From: Gemmatimonadota bacterium
GTDB lineage: Bacteria > JAAXHH01
Direction: 5' to 3'
Assembly: GCA_009841265.1 (NCBI GenBank)
Contig: VXMB01000009.1
Span: 1,412,216-1,476,215 of the forward strand
DNA length: 64,000 nucleotides
The translations under genes and the position numbers were made by a program. The notes under the pieces were generated by a model. That model saw only the letters and a program-made list of their open reading frames with translations. It did not search any database and was not told the DNA's origin. This document shows, one piece after another, positions 33,770 through 42,675 of the stretch. The number at the start of each line of letters is the position of its first letter. The stretch's first letter is position 1.

Positions 33770-34990
33770 TCAGTTGTCCACGAGGTCGGAAACCCGAACG
33801 AACTCAATCCCTCTAATTTCAAGATACCTCATCCGGTCCATCAGCACCTGAAGGGAGTGGGGGCTGGCATCGGCGACGACGACGGCGCGGGTGTCGTCCA
33901 GGGCCGATAGCGACGCGCGGTCCAGGTTCATGGATATGATTACGGGGTTGTACAAAGGGTCGAGCACGCCCCAGGCCCGAAGCCGGCCGCTTCCCCCGCC
34001 CCGATCCTCCGAGCTGCCCGGTCCGCCCGGATTGTCCAGGTAGTACAGGTTCCGCTTGCCCAGTTCGTCCAGTACGGGGGCCAGCACCTCGGCTTCATTT
34101 CCCATGCGGCCGGCAGGATAACGAAGGACGCCCTGGGCCTCGGGTAGGGTGGCGAGGGCGTCTTCCACGACGCGGCGGTTGGTCAGCTCCGAGTGCGTGG
34201 GTGACACGGATCTCCTGCGGGGCAGACCGGCGGCGTCAGACGCCGGTTGAACGGGCAGCAGCGCCATCACCTCGTGATCGCCGCGCGTAAGTTCGGCGGC
34301 CATTGCTTTTGCGCCGTCTGCCCAGGGAAACAGGGCGAAAGTGAGGGGCCGGGTGAATTCGGAGAGTTCCTCGACCACACCCCGCTGATCGCCGTCCGTA
34401 TAGGCGATCACGACGGCAAGACGACCCGTTTTACGGTGCACAGCCTGATCGCGGGTTATATTGAGGCGATGGGTTACGTCGCCATCGAAGGTGATTTCGA
34501 GCAGCAACTCCCCTGTCCTGGCCCGTTCCTCCGCGCGGGAGACCTTTCCACCCGCCCGGACGACCGCCCTGGCGATCTCGAGATTGCATTCGGTAATCGA
34601 ATAGGCACCCGAAACGATGATCCTTCGTTCCAGGGACCTCCAACGGCCCGTGGCCGTCGCAGTGCGCGGCGCGGTATCCCGTATTCGGTCCGGTGTGACC
34701 TGCAGATTCATGAACGCGCCGTACAGGGCCGCTTCCATCGCGTGAAACGCCTGCTGGTCCGTTTTCCAGGCGGTTGTCCGTTTGAGCTCGGGCACGGCAA
34801 CCGGGATGGGCCGGTCCAGCAGCCAGTCCACGACCTTCCTGGCCTGGTTTTCATACAGCATGATCCACACGGCGAGGGCCAGCAGCACGACCGCGGCCGT
34901 TCCGAGGCCGGCGTACAGGACGTACGACCGGTGCTGGCTCTTTCTAATAGACATCCGCGTTCTGGCCGAATGTGAAAAGCGAAAGCGCAT
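33770..34990 (-). CDS. Divergent polysaccharide deacetylase family (YibQ-like) protein
   Basis: A 406-residue protein with one N-terminal transmembrane helix (about residues 25-46) and a periplasmic C-terminal domain of the divergent polysaccharide deacetylase family. PLTFALFPWADGA and GDHEVMALLPVQP match family strands. The metal and catalytic motifs are altered: IDDLG-like reads AYTDGD, and the NHMGS block reads YPAGRMGNE. It begins 11 bp after rsmA with a weak ribosome-binding site; an ATG 12 codons later is an alternative. Probable periplasmic role linked to the cell envelope, perhaps non-enzymatic. Confidence 0.75.
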   Translation of the reverse strand: MRFRFSHSARTRMSIRKSQHRSYVLYAGLGTAAVVLLALAVWIMLYENQARKVVDWLLDRPIPVAVPELKRTTAWKTDQQAFHAMEAALYGAFMNLQVTPDRIRDTAPRTATATGRWRSLERRIIVSGAYSITECNLEIARAVVRAGGKVSRAEERARTGELLLEITFDGDVTHRLNITRDQAVHRKTGRLAVVIAYTDGDQRGVVEELSEFTRPLTFALFPWADGAKAMAAELTRGDHEVMALLPVQPASDAAGLPRRRSVSPTHSELTNRRVVEDALATLPEAQGVLRYPAGRMGNEAEVLAPVLDELGKRNLYYLDNPGGPGSSEDRGGGSGRLRAWGVLDPLYNPVIISMNLDRASLSALDDTRAVVVADASPHSLQVLMDRMRYLEIRGIEFVRVSDLVDN

Positions 34991-35001
34991 AGTGCGGTCC
35001 G

Positions 35002-35874
35002 TCAGCAGTCGTCTTGGTGGTGGTCCCGGAACGCCCGAAGCGCGTCGGCAAGCACCGCGAACTCGTTCAGGTCCAGGGTTTCACCGCGGCGTTTCAGGTC
35101 GATGCCGGTATGATCCGAAAGATAGCCGGCGGAACCGGGAACCAGGCGATTCATCGCGTGGTGGAGCATCTTGCGCCGATGTTGAAAGGACGCCTTGATC
35201 ACGTCGTTCAGCAAGCCGGCGTCCCCGACCGTAACGGGCGGCCGTTCATGGGGCGTCAACCGGAGTACGACCGAATCCACGGCCGGACGGGGAACGAACC
35301 GGTCGCCGCCCACCCGAAACAGCGATTCCACGGCGTAGTGGTACGCCATGATGGCGGTGATCGCGCCGTAGGCCTTCGTACCCGGCTGTGCCGTCAGGCG
35401 TCCGCCCACTTCGTGCTGAACCATGATGACCGCGCACCTGATCTTTCCGCGATGGGCGATCAGCCGGTTGAGGACGGGACCCGTAATCCCGTAGGGCAGA
35501 TTGGCCACGAGCACGAACCCGGGCTCGCCATACTTCCCCATCAGATCGGGCAGGTTCAGATCGAGCACGTCCCCGTTCACGATGGTCAGGTGGTCGTATC
35601 GGCCGTAGGCTTCCTGGAGGACTTCCGCCAGCCTGGAATCGATTTCCACGGCGGTCACGCCGCCGGCCTGGGTGACGAGGTGGCGTGTCAACGCGCCGGC
35701 CCCCGGACCTATTTCAAGTACGGCCGTATCCTTCGTTACCCCCGCCGATTCGATGATGCGGCGGGCGATGGACGTATCGTTCAGAAAGTGCTGACCCCTC
35801 GACCTGGATGGGCGAAAATCCGATCGGCGCAGGCTGGCCAGCAGGTCTTCAGGAGGATCGAGTACCGTTCTCAA
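35002..35874 (-). CDS. rsmA: 16S rRNA adenine dimethyltransferase KsgA
   Basis: Dimethylates the two adjacent adenines in the 3'-terminal hairpin of 16S rRNA during ribosome maturation. The 290-residue protein shows RGQHFLND, the SAM-binding LEIGPGAGALT, and the catalytic NLPY at residues 125-128. The start is TTG, overlapping the tatD stop by 4 bp (TTGA), and no ATG fits the conserved N-terminus. The metG-tatD-rsmA order is a known conserved arrangement in other bacteria. Confidence 0.95.
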   Translation of the reverse strand: MRTVLDPPEDLLASLRRSDFRPSRSRGQHFLNDTSIARRIIESAGVTKDTAVLEIGPGAGALTRHLVTQAGGVTAVEIDSRLAEVLQEAYGRYDHLTIVNGDVLDLNLPDLMGKYGEPGFVLVANLPYGITGPVLNRLIAHRGKIRCAVIMVQHEVGGRLTAQPGTKAYGAITAIMAYHYAVESLFRVGGDRFVPRPAVDSVVLRLTPHERPPVTVGDAGLLNDVIKASFQHRRKMLHHAMNRLVPGSAGYLSDHTGIDLKRRGETLDLNEFAVLADALRAFRDHHQDDC

Positions 35875-36635
35875 TGGATTCGAAACACCTTGTTCGCGTT
35901 CTGGGTTGTGGTCCGCGCCAGTTCATCCACGGAAACGGCCCGGTGACGGGCGACCGCTTCGGCCGTGTTCACGAGGTATGATGGTTCGTTCCGGCGTCCG
36001 CGGTGGGGTACGGGCGCGAGATAGGGTGCGTCCGTTTCGACAAGGATGCACTCCGTCGGCAACCCGGAGACCACCTCACCCACCGTCGAATTCTTGAACG
36101 TCGCGATGCCGCCGAACCCCAGGAAGCATCCCATGGAAACAGCCCTCTCGGCCATGGCGACGTCCCCCGTAAAGCAGTGCAGGATCGCGGTCGTTTCGTC
36201 GCCGGGAAACTCGTCCAGCATGGCCATGACCTCGGCGTGGGCGTCCCGGTCGTGCACGATAACCGGCAGTCCCGTGCTTCCGCCCCACTCCATGTGTCTT
36301 CTGAACGACGTCTCCTGCAGCGGGTAGGTGGACCGGTCGTAATGCAGGTCGATGCCCGTTTCACCCACGGCGATGACGGACGGATGTTCCAGCAGTTTCT
36401 CGATTTCCCGGTAGTCCTCTTCACGCGCTTCGTGGACATGGCAGGGGTGGATGCCCGCGGCGGCGTACACGGAATCCCGGTTTTCGGCGAGCGCCACGGC
36501 GGCCCTGCTGCTCTCCAGATCGTACCCTACGGCGACCATGCGTTCCACGCCCGCGTCCAGCGCCCGTTGGATCACGTCGGCGCGGTCGTCGTCGAATGCT
36601 TCGTCCGTGAGATGGGTATGCGTATCGAACAGCAA
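35871..36635 (-). CDS. tatD: TatD family metal-dependent hydrolase
   Basis: A 254-residue TIM-barrel nuclease of the TatD family, thought to trim DNA or RNA 3' ends or act in DNA repair. Metal ligands appear in FDTHTHL (His6, His8), GETGID, VIVHDRD, LHCFTG and VETDAPYLAP. The frame is open far into metG, but homology begins at LLFDTH, so I choose the TTG that gives MLFDTHTHL. There is no obvious Shine-Dalgarno sequence, so the exact start is uncertain by a few codons. It lies between metG and rsmA. Confidence 0.92.
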   Translation of the reverse strand: MLFDTHTHLTDEAFDDDRADVIQRALDAGVERMVAVGYDLESSRAAVALAENRDSVYAAAGIHPCHVHEAREEDYREIEKLLEHPSVIAVGETGIDLHYDRSTYPLQETSFRRHMEWGGSTGLPVIVHDRDAHAEVMAMLDEFPGDETTAILHCFTGDVAMAERAVSMGCFLGFGGIATFKNSTVGEVVSGLPTECILVETDAPYLAPVPHRGRRNEPSYLVNTAEAVARHRAVSVDELARTTTQNANKVFRIH

Positions 36636-36687
36636 GGCAGCGATTGGTTGCAGGTTATTGTATGACGTCGTTCCGTGTGGCCGGATT

Positions 36688-38757
36688 TCAGGTAACCGAT
36701 GAACCGGATTGGACGCGGACGTCCGGACCGAGGAGGATTGGGGCGCCGTCGTCGTCTTCGGCCGCGAGCAGCATGCCCCTGGATTCCACGCCGCGGATAG
36801 TTGCGGGCTCCAGGTTCGCCACCACCACGATCTGCCGGCCGACCAGTTTCTCCGGCGTATACCCGGGGGCAATCCCGGACACGATCTGCCGTTCCTCCGC
36901 GCCGATGCGCAGCTGCAGCCTGAGCAGCCGGTCCGTTCCGGGCACCGGTTCCGCCGCCACGATGTCCGCGATGCGCAAATCGATCTCACGGAACGCGTCG
37001 ATCGATACGAGTTCCTTTCGTTCCGCCCCGGCGGGTTCCGCTTCCACGGATTTCGTTCCGTCGACATTCCGGGCATCGGACCGGCCCAGCCTTGCGATCT
37101 GCGCGTCGATCGTATCGTCCTCGATCTTGTGGAACAGGATTTCGATATCGCCGATGGGGCGGCCGGACAGCGACGCATCGATTTCGATTTCGTCCCACAT
37201 CTGCGCATCGACGCGTCCTTCCAGGCCCGCCATCTTCCACAGCCGCTCCGCGCTGAACGGCAGGATGGGAGACATGACCACGGCGAGTACCCTCACCGCC
37301 TGCATGCACACGTGGAGCGTGGCGGCGCAACGCGCCCGGTCGGTCTTGCGCGTGTTCCAGGGCGCCTGGTCGTTGAAGTACCGGTTGCACTGGTTTCCCA
37401 GGGCGATCAGCTCCCGTACGGCACCCCGCACCTGGAACGATTCGAAACAGGCGCCCACACGGTCCGGGGCGCCGGCCACCGACGACAGCATCTCCCGGTC
37501 CTCCGGCGAAAAGGTCCCCGGTTCCGGGATCACGCCGTCGAAATACCGGTTGATGAAGGTCAGCGTCCTATTCACGAAATTTCCGAAGATATCGGCCAGT
37601 TCGTTGTTGTTGCGCGCCTGGAAGTCCTTCCACGTAAAATCGGAGTCCTTGGTCTCGGGGGAAATCGACGCCAGGCAGTAACGCATCGGATCGGGCGGGA
37701 AGTCCTCCAGGTACTCGTCCAGCCAGACCGCCCAGTTCCGGCTCGTGGACAGCTTCTGACCCTCGATGTTGAGAAACTCGTTGGCCGGGATCTCCGAAGG
37801 CAGGACGAAATCCCCGTGCTCCATGATCATGGCCGGCCAGAGGATCGCGTGAAAGACGATGTTGTCCTTGCCGAGGAAATTGACGAGCTTGCAGTCCGGG
37901 TTCAGCCAGTAGTCCTTCCACCGGTCGGGGTCGCCCTGCGCCACCGCCCATTCCCGGGTGGACGACACGTAGCCCAGCGTGTTCTCGAACCAGACGTACA
38001 TGACCTTGCCCACCGCTTCCTCGATCGGCAGCTCCACGCCCCAATCCAGGTCCCGGGAGATGGGCCGGTCGGACAGCCCTTCGTTGAACCAGCCCTGGCA
38101 GTAGTTGCGCACGTTGGCCTTCCAGTGCGTTTTCGTATCGATCCAGGCCTGCAGCCGGGCGGACATGCGGGCGAGCTTGAAATACCAGTGGTTGGCCGGT
38201 CTGACCTCGAGGGGTCCTTTGCAGACGTCGCTGTGGGGATCGATCAACTGCGTGGCGTCCAGGATGGTGCCGCAGGCCTCGCACTGGTCTCCCCGGGCCC
38301 GGTCGGAGCCGCAGTGGGGACAGGTGCCCTCCACGTAGCGGTCGGGCAGAAATCGGTTGTTTGCCGGACAGTAGATCTGGTCGACCTCGCGCACGTCGAA
38401 ACAGCCCTTCTCATCCAGGCGGCGGAAATAGTCCCGGGCCGTTTCGTGATGGATCAGGCGGGAGGTCTGGGAGAAATTGTCGTAGACGATGCCGAAGTCT
38501 TCAAGGGCGCCCCGGATGACGGGATAGTATTTGTCCACGAGTTCCTTGGGCGTGATCCCCTGCTTCTCGGCCGCCAGGGTGATGGCCACGCCGTGGTCGT
38601 CCGATCCGCTGACGTGCACGACGTCCCGGCCCTTCAGCCGCTGGTAGCGAACATAGATGTTGCCGGGCAGATGGACGCCGGCGATATGGCCGATGTGCAG
38701 CTTGCCGTTCGCGTAGGGCAACGCGTCTGTAACGAGTATTTTCTCTTCCACGACCAC
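36688..38757 (-). CDS. metG: Methionyl-tRNA synthetase
   Basis: Charges tRNA-Met with methionine. The 689-residue protein has the HIGH-type motif LHIGH, a zinc module CPHCGSDRARGDQCEAC, the KMSKS-type loop GQKLSTS, and a C-terminal EMAP-II-like tRNA-binding domain (from about residue 580) that supports dimerisation. It starts at GTG; a second GTG two codons downstream with GAGAGG before it is equally possible. The gene leads into tatD and rsmA. Confidence 0.97.
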   Translation of the reverse strand: MVVEEKILVTDALPYANGKLHIGHIAGVHLPGNIYVRYQRLKGRDVVHVSGSDDHGVAITLAAEKQGITPKELVDKYYPVIRGALEDFGIVYDNFSQTSRLIHHETARDYFRRLDEKGCFDVREVDQIYCPANNRFLPDRYVEGTCPHCGSDRARGDQCEACGTILDATQLIDPHSDVCKGPLEVRPANHWYFKLARMSARLQAWIDTKTHWKANVRNYCQGWFNEGLSDRPISRDLDWGVELPIEEAVGKVMYVWFENTLGYVSSTREWAVAQGDPDRWKDYWLNPDCKLVNFLGKDNIVFHAILWPAMIMEHGDFVLPSEIPANEFLNIEGQKLSTSRNWAVWLDEYLEDFPPDPMRYCLASISPETKDSDFTWKDFQARNNNELADIFGNFVNRTLTFINRYFDGVIPEPGTFSPEDREMLSSVAGAPDRVGACFESFQVRGAVRELIALGNQCNRYFNDQAPWNTRKTDRARCAATLHVCMQAVRVLAVVMSPILPFSAERLWKMAGLEGRVDAQMWDEIEIDASLSGRPIGDIEILFHKIEDDTIDAQIARLGRSDARNVDGTKSVEAEPAGAERKELVSIDAFREIDLRIADIVAAEPVPGTDRLLRLQLRIGAEERQIVSGIAPGYTPEKLVGRQIVVVANLEPATIRGVESRGMLLAAEDDDGAPILLGPDVRVQSGSSVT

Positions 38758-38842
38758 CTCTCGGACGCGGGTAGATCAATCCTGACGGACCCGGTTTTGT
38801 TCCAGCATCAGGATAGGGTGTGGAAGGGGGTTTGTCAACGGA

Positions 38843-40132
38843 TCAATCTGCGGCGGGCAGGGGATGGGATGATGCTCCTTCGGATGGTCTCTCGCGGGAT
38901 GGCGTCCGGGTGGTAGACGCCTGCCGGGGACCCGCGTATCTACGGTTCATTCGGAGCCTGAGGACGAGCACGAGGAGGGCCAGTTGGACGTGGGCGTTGC
39001 GCGCGATGTCCCGCCTGGCTTCCTCGACGGCGGCGATTCCCTTTTCGATTTCCTCCGCGTCCAATCCGGATGCCCGTTCCCGCAGCGGCGCCGTGCGGTC
39101 CGCGTTCGAAAGCGTCGGGGACCCGTTCGCCGAGGAGAGGACGAACATGTCGCGGTACAGGGATAGCAGATGGTCGAGTATCTTCTCCACGACCGGTTCT
39201 TCACGGTGAGACGCGGCGAGGGATTCCACCTGCTCGAACAGGCTCAGCGGTGTCCCGTCGTATATACATTCAAGCAAGGCGAAGGCGTCTTCGCGGATCT
39301 TCGAGCCCCGCTCCGAACTGGCCGTCAGCGCTTCGGAAAGGCGGCCTTCGGACCTGCGCGCGAGTTCCCCGGCTGCTTCCGGGGATACGTCGTACCGCTC
39401 GATCAACGCCGATTTCACCTCGTCCTCCCGCAACCGCGTAAGAAAAACGGGTTGGCAACGGGACACGATGGTCGGCAGCAGCCTCCCGGACCGGGACGCG
39501 GTCAGAATGAGCATCAGGGATCCCGGCGGCTCTTCGAGCGTCTTGAGCAGCGCGTTCGAGGCCGCGGCGTTCATTCGGTCCGCCGCGACGATGACCGCCA
39601 CCTTCCTCCGTCCTTCGTAGGGCTTGGCCGATGCTTCCCTGCGCAGCGACCGGACATCCTCCACGGAAAGCATGTCGTTCATTCCGAACGGCGGGGCGCC
39701 GTAAGGGTCTTCGGCCAGCCGGACGGCCAGGCCCTGCCTCCGCTCCTCCCGGGCGTTCGCGCGGCCGGACGAGCCCTCGCCGTGGCCGGACGAGCCCCCG
39801 CGCTGGCCGGAAGACCGATCCGGGGGCGAGGCGGATGAAGAGGGGATCAGGAGGTGCAGATCGGGGTGCTGGAGCGCGCGAATCCGCCGGCAATGGCGGC
39901 ACGGGCCGCGCGGGCCATGCTGATCTTGCTGACCAGGCTGGCCAGGCTGACCGCAGGGCTCCCCGGGCCCGTATTCGCAGTTGACCGCGCAGGCGAGCTC
40001 GATGGCCAATGCCTCGGCGCCCACGCCGGGCGGCCCGGAGAACAGGTACCCGTGGGCCAGGCGGTCCTGTTTTACGGCCTCCATGAGCCGTTGCCGCTGC
40101 TTCTCGTGACCTATAACGCGATCGAAAGCCAT
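38843..40132 (-). CDS. holB: DNA polymerase III delta' subunit
   Basis: Clamp-loader subunit of the replicase. IGHEKQRQRL opens the AAA+ domain. The P-loop GPPGVGAEA lacks the lysine, as in many non-hydrolysing delta' proteins, and LLKTLEEPP and IVSRCQPV are typical. At 429 residues it is longer than usual. The zinc module is interrupted by a Gly-Pro-Gln-rich stretch between the first cysteine and CRHC, and a second low-complexity Ser/Gly insert follows near residues 97-135. The disordered C-terminal tail is also unusual. It lies between metG and a methyltransferase gene. Confidence 0.88.
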   Translation of the reverse strand: MAFDRVIGHEKQRQRLMEAVKQDRLAHGYLFSGPPGVGAEALAIELACAVNCEYGPGEPCGQPGQPGQQDQHGPRGPCRHCRRIRALQHPDLHLLIPSSSASPPDRSSGQRGGSSGHGEGSSGRANAREERRQGLAVRLAEDPYGAPPFGMNDMLSVEDVRSLRREASAKPYEGRRKVAVIVAADRMNAAASNALLKTLEEPPGSLMLILTASRSGRLLPTIVSRCQPVFLTRLREDEVKSALIERYDVSPEAAGELARRSEGRLSEALTASSERGSKIREDAFALLECIYDGTPLSLFEQVESLAASHREEPVVEKILDHLLSLYRDMFVLSSANGSPTLSNADRTAPLRERASGLDAEEIEKGIAAVEEARRDIARNAHVQLALLVLVLRLRMNRRYAGPRQASTTRTPSRERPSEGASSHPLPAAD

Positions 40133-40144
40133 ATTATGGACGGT

Positions 40145-40924
40145 TCATCGGTCTGGGCGGACCACGTAGTGTACCCTGTTGGACCGCTCCGACGCTTCCT
40201 GGAAACCGAAACCGTCGAATGCGCCGAGTACCTGATAGCCCGATTGCCGGCAGATCTCCGCCAACCGGGCCACGGGATAGATCCGCTGTTCGTGGCGTTC
40301 CCGGGTGGAAAACCGCTTCCCGCCACGGTGGAAGGTTAACTGGAATTCATTGACCTGCACGCGCGACTCGGGGACATACTCACAGCGCCGGACATAGGAG
40401 TAATCCCCGTTGCTTTCCTGGTCGACCTGGTTATGGAAGTACCTGCGCGAGTTGATTTCAGTGCAGACGTCGAATACGAAAAGGCCGCCGTTGTTCAGCA
40501 TCCTGCGCAACCCATTCATCATGGCGGCGATGTCAGCTTCGTCCATGATATAGTTGATGCTGTCGTACAGGCACAACACCGCGTCATAACTTCCCGAAAC
40601 GGGCATGTCTACCATGTCGCCGGCCTGGAACGCGATGGACCGGCGGCCGTCCAGGGCTTTCTGCCTGGCGACGGCGATCATGCTCTCCGACCGGTCCATG
40701 CCCGTCATCCGGTATCCGCGGTCATCGAGGATACACGCCATGACGCCGGTACCGCAGGCCAGTTCAAGGATGTCCTTCGGCGTCGCCCCGAACCGTTCGA
40801 ATATCGACTGGATGTAGTCCGCCCACCGATCGTAGTCCACGTGGCGCATCACGTGATCGTATATCGGGGCCAACTGGTTGTAGGGAAGCTCCGGATCAGC
40901 CGGGTGGGTTTTCCTGTGGCGCAT
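40145..40924 (-). CDS. Class I SAM-dependent methyltransferase
   Basis: A 259-residue methyltransferase with the SAM motif ILELACGTGVMA, followed by GMDRSESMI and the post-motif LCLYDSINYI. N-terminal PYNQLAPIYDHVM is typical of small-molecule methyltransferases. The substrate is not recognisable. I take the ATG; a TTG two codons upstream is an alternative, and neither has a clear ribosome-binding site. It sits in the housekeeping block between holB and an S4 protein gene. Confidence 0.85.
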   Translation of the reverse strand: MRHRKTHPADPELPYNQLAPIYDHVMRHVDYDRWADYIQSIFERFGATPKDILELACGTGVMACILDDRGYRMTGMDRSESMIAVARQKALDGRRSIAFQAGDMVDMPVSGSYDAVLCLYDSINYIMDEADIAAMMNGLRRMLNNGGLFVFDVCTEINSRRYFHNQVDQESNGDYSYVRRCEYVPESRVQVNEFQLTFHRGGKRFSTRERHEQRIYPVARLAEICRQSGYQVLGAFDGFGFQEASERSNRVHYVVRPDR

Positions 40925-40957
40925 GCGCAAGGGATTTCGCGTCCGGGCGGGCGTTCA

Positions 40958-41245
40958 TCAACAAGCTTCGAAGCCTGAAACGTCATCGCTCAGGCGTTCG
41001 TCGCTGAGGACGTGATACATGGATTGCGCCCGGTCTTTCGAAACGTTGCCTTCCGGGACGTTCAACACTTCGAATTCCAGCCTTCTGTCGGGCCAGGCCA
41101 CGACGACGATGTCCTTCGCCGCGACCTGATGGCCGGGTTTCGCGGACCTCCCGGAAATGGTGACCATACCCCGGTCACAGGCCTTCTTGGCGGCGTCCCG
41201 CTGTTTGATGATGCGGGACCGTTTCAGAAAGAGATCTACTCTCAT
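40958..41245 (-). CDS. S4-domain RNA-binding protein (Hsp15/RqcP-like)
   Basis: A 95-residue protein made almost entirely of an S4 RNA-binding domain (MRVDLFLKRSRIIKQRDAA, with the GRSAKPGHQV turn). Small S4 proteins of this kind (Hsp15 or RqcP) bind the 50S subunit carrying a nascent chain and help rescue stalled ribosomes. The C-terminal 20 residues are acidic and not conserved. It lies downstream of the two peptidyl-prolyl isomerase genes in the same direction. Confidence 0.85.
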   Translation of the reverse strand: MRVDLFLKRSRIIKQRDAAKKACDRGMVTISGRSAKPGHQVAAKDIVVVAWPDRRLEFEVLNVPEGNVSKDRAQSMYHVLSDERLSDDVSGFEAC

Positions 41246-41313
41246 CTCACGGGATGTCGCGGGTTGGTCACACGTTAGACGTACGTTGCGGATCTCGGTT
41301 CAGGGCAGGGCGT

Positions 41314-42630
41314 TCAGGGCAGGGTGTCCAGGCCGCGCTCGTCAATGTACAACTCGCGGCGAAGATCCTTGAGCCACCGTTCCCTCTCCTCACTCCACTT
41401 GGCGAATTTGGCCAGATTCGTGATTTCCTGAAAGTGGTCGTCCAGGGTGAACTTGTCGCCCCCGGTCCTGTCGTTCAGCCGCATGATGTGATAGGAGACG
41501 GCGCCCTGGTCCACCACTTTGATGGGTTCGGTCATCTCGTCGATGGAGACGGCGTTGAGGGCGGCCTGGTACTGGGGCAGCAACTGGTCGAGCATGAACT
41601 CCCCGATGTGGCCGCCTTCGGAAGCGGAGGCCAGGTCTTCCGAGTACTTCGCCGCGGCATCGGAAAAAGTCTCGTCGCCGTCGAGTATCCGCTGCCGCAG
41701 CATGGAAATCGTCTCCAGCGCCCGATGATCGTCGTCATCCGTCTTCGGGATCTGGACCAGTATGTGCCGGACGCGGATCTGGTCGTCCCTCCGTTCCTCC
41801 AGCTTGATGACATGCAGGCCCACGTCGGTCTGCACCGCGGGGCTGACGCCGCCCGTCTCCAGGGCGAAAGCCGCTTCTTCGAAATCGGCCATGAACGTGC
41901 CGCGGCTGAAGAACCCCAGGTCTCCGCCGTTTCTGGCGCTGTTCAGGTCTTCCGAATACCGCCGCGCCATCTCGCCGAAATCCTCGCCGTCGGCTATGCG
42001 GCGCCGGATCTCCTCGATCCGCGCGTTCATGGCGGCCACGACTTCCGGGTTCGGGCGTGACGTGATCATGATATGGCTCAGGTCGAGCTGGACGGGATTC
42101 GACGGTATGCTGTCATAGTACGTCTCGTAGTACCGGGCCACTTCCAGGCCGGTAACGCGGACTTCACCGAAGCGGTCTTCCTCGAGCCTGCGCTGCAGTA
42201 GCTCCTCCTCCTTCTGGCGCCGGAGCAGCCGGTTCCAGTCCCGCAAAGTCATGCCCGATCTGGCAACCAGTTGTTCCAGAGCTTCTTCGGAACCAAGGTC
42301 CTCCGTGTACTGGTCGATGATCTGGCGCACCGCGCCGTTTACCTGTTCAGCAGGTACCCGCACGCTGTCCCTGCGCGCATACGCGAGCACGACGCGCGTG
42401 TCGATCATGCCCTTCAACAACTGGTTCGGGAGGTCTTCCGGCTCCTGCTCCGTCTCCTGCATGCGGTACATCTTCACCGCTTCGAGGACGTCGGAGTAGA
42501 GGATGATCTCGTTGTCCACGACGGCGACGACGTAGTCCACCAGTTGCTGGCCCTGGACCGGGCGTCCCGCCAGAATCAGTGCAAGTAACAGCAGCAGCGG
42601 GTAATACCGGGGGATCGATTGGTAGGTCAT
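41314..42630 (-). CDS. surA: SurA-like periplasmic peptidyl-prolyl isomerase
   Basis: A 438-residue exported chaperone. It has a signal peptide ending near VQGQ, a SurA N-terminal domain (VVAVVDNEIILYSDV), and two parvulin (PpiC) domains, the first with LDLSHIMI and GGDLGFFSRG and the second with VRHILVQIP and GGHIGEF. It assists folding of outer-membrane proteins. AGGAGGAGC directly precedes the ATG. The upstream PpiC lipoprotein gene is 45 bp away, so the two are probably co-transcribed and act in the same envelope pathway. Confidence 0.92.
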   Translation of the reverse strand: MTYQSIPRYYPLLLLLALILAGRPVQGQQLVDYVVAVVDNEIILYSDVLEAVKMYRMQETEQEPEDLPNQLLKGMIDTRVVLAYARRDSVRVPAEQVNGAVRQIIDQYTEDLGSEEALEQLVARSGMTLRDWNRLLRRQKEEELLQRRLEEDRFGEVRVTGLEVARYYETYYDSIPSNPVQLDLSHIMITSRPNPEVVAAMNARIEEIRRRIADGEDFGEMARRYSEDLNSARNGGDLGFFSRGTFMADFEEAAFALETGGVSPAVQTDVGLHVIKLEERRDDQIRVRHILVQIPKTDDDDHRALETISMLRQRILDGDETFSDAAAKYSEDLASASEGGHIGEFMLDQLLPQYQAALNAVSIDEMTEPIKVVDQGAVSYHIMRLNDRTGGDKFTLDDHFQEITNLAKFAKWSEERERWLKDLRRELYIDERGLDTLP

Positions 42631-42675
42631 GCTCCTCCTGTGCCGGTCTGCGGCGCCCGGTCTGCGGCGCCCGTG

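Noticed and set aside
36636..37208. N-terminal extension of tatD into metG
   Set aside because: The frame is open, but it reads metG in the wrong frame and homology to TatD starts only at LLFDTH.
36709..38916. A 735-codon plus-strand open frame
   Set aside because: Antisense shadow of metG; no recognisable domain, and codon composition typical of a shadow frame.
38843..40132. Loss of the P-loop lysine in HolB as a sign of a broken gene
   Set aside because: Delta' subunits are commonly non-hydrolysing with degenerate P-loops; the rest of the AAA+ core is intact.
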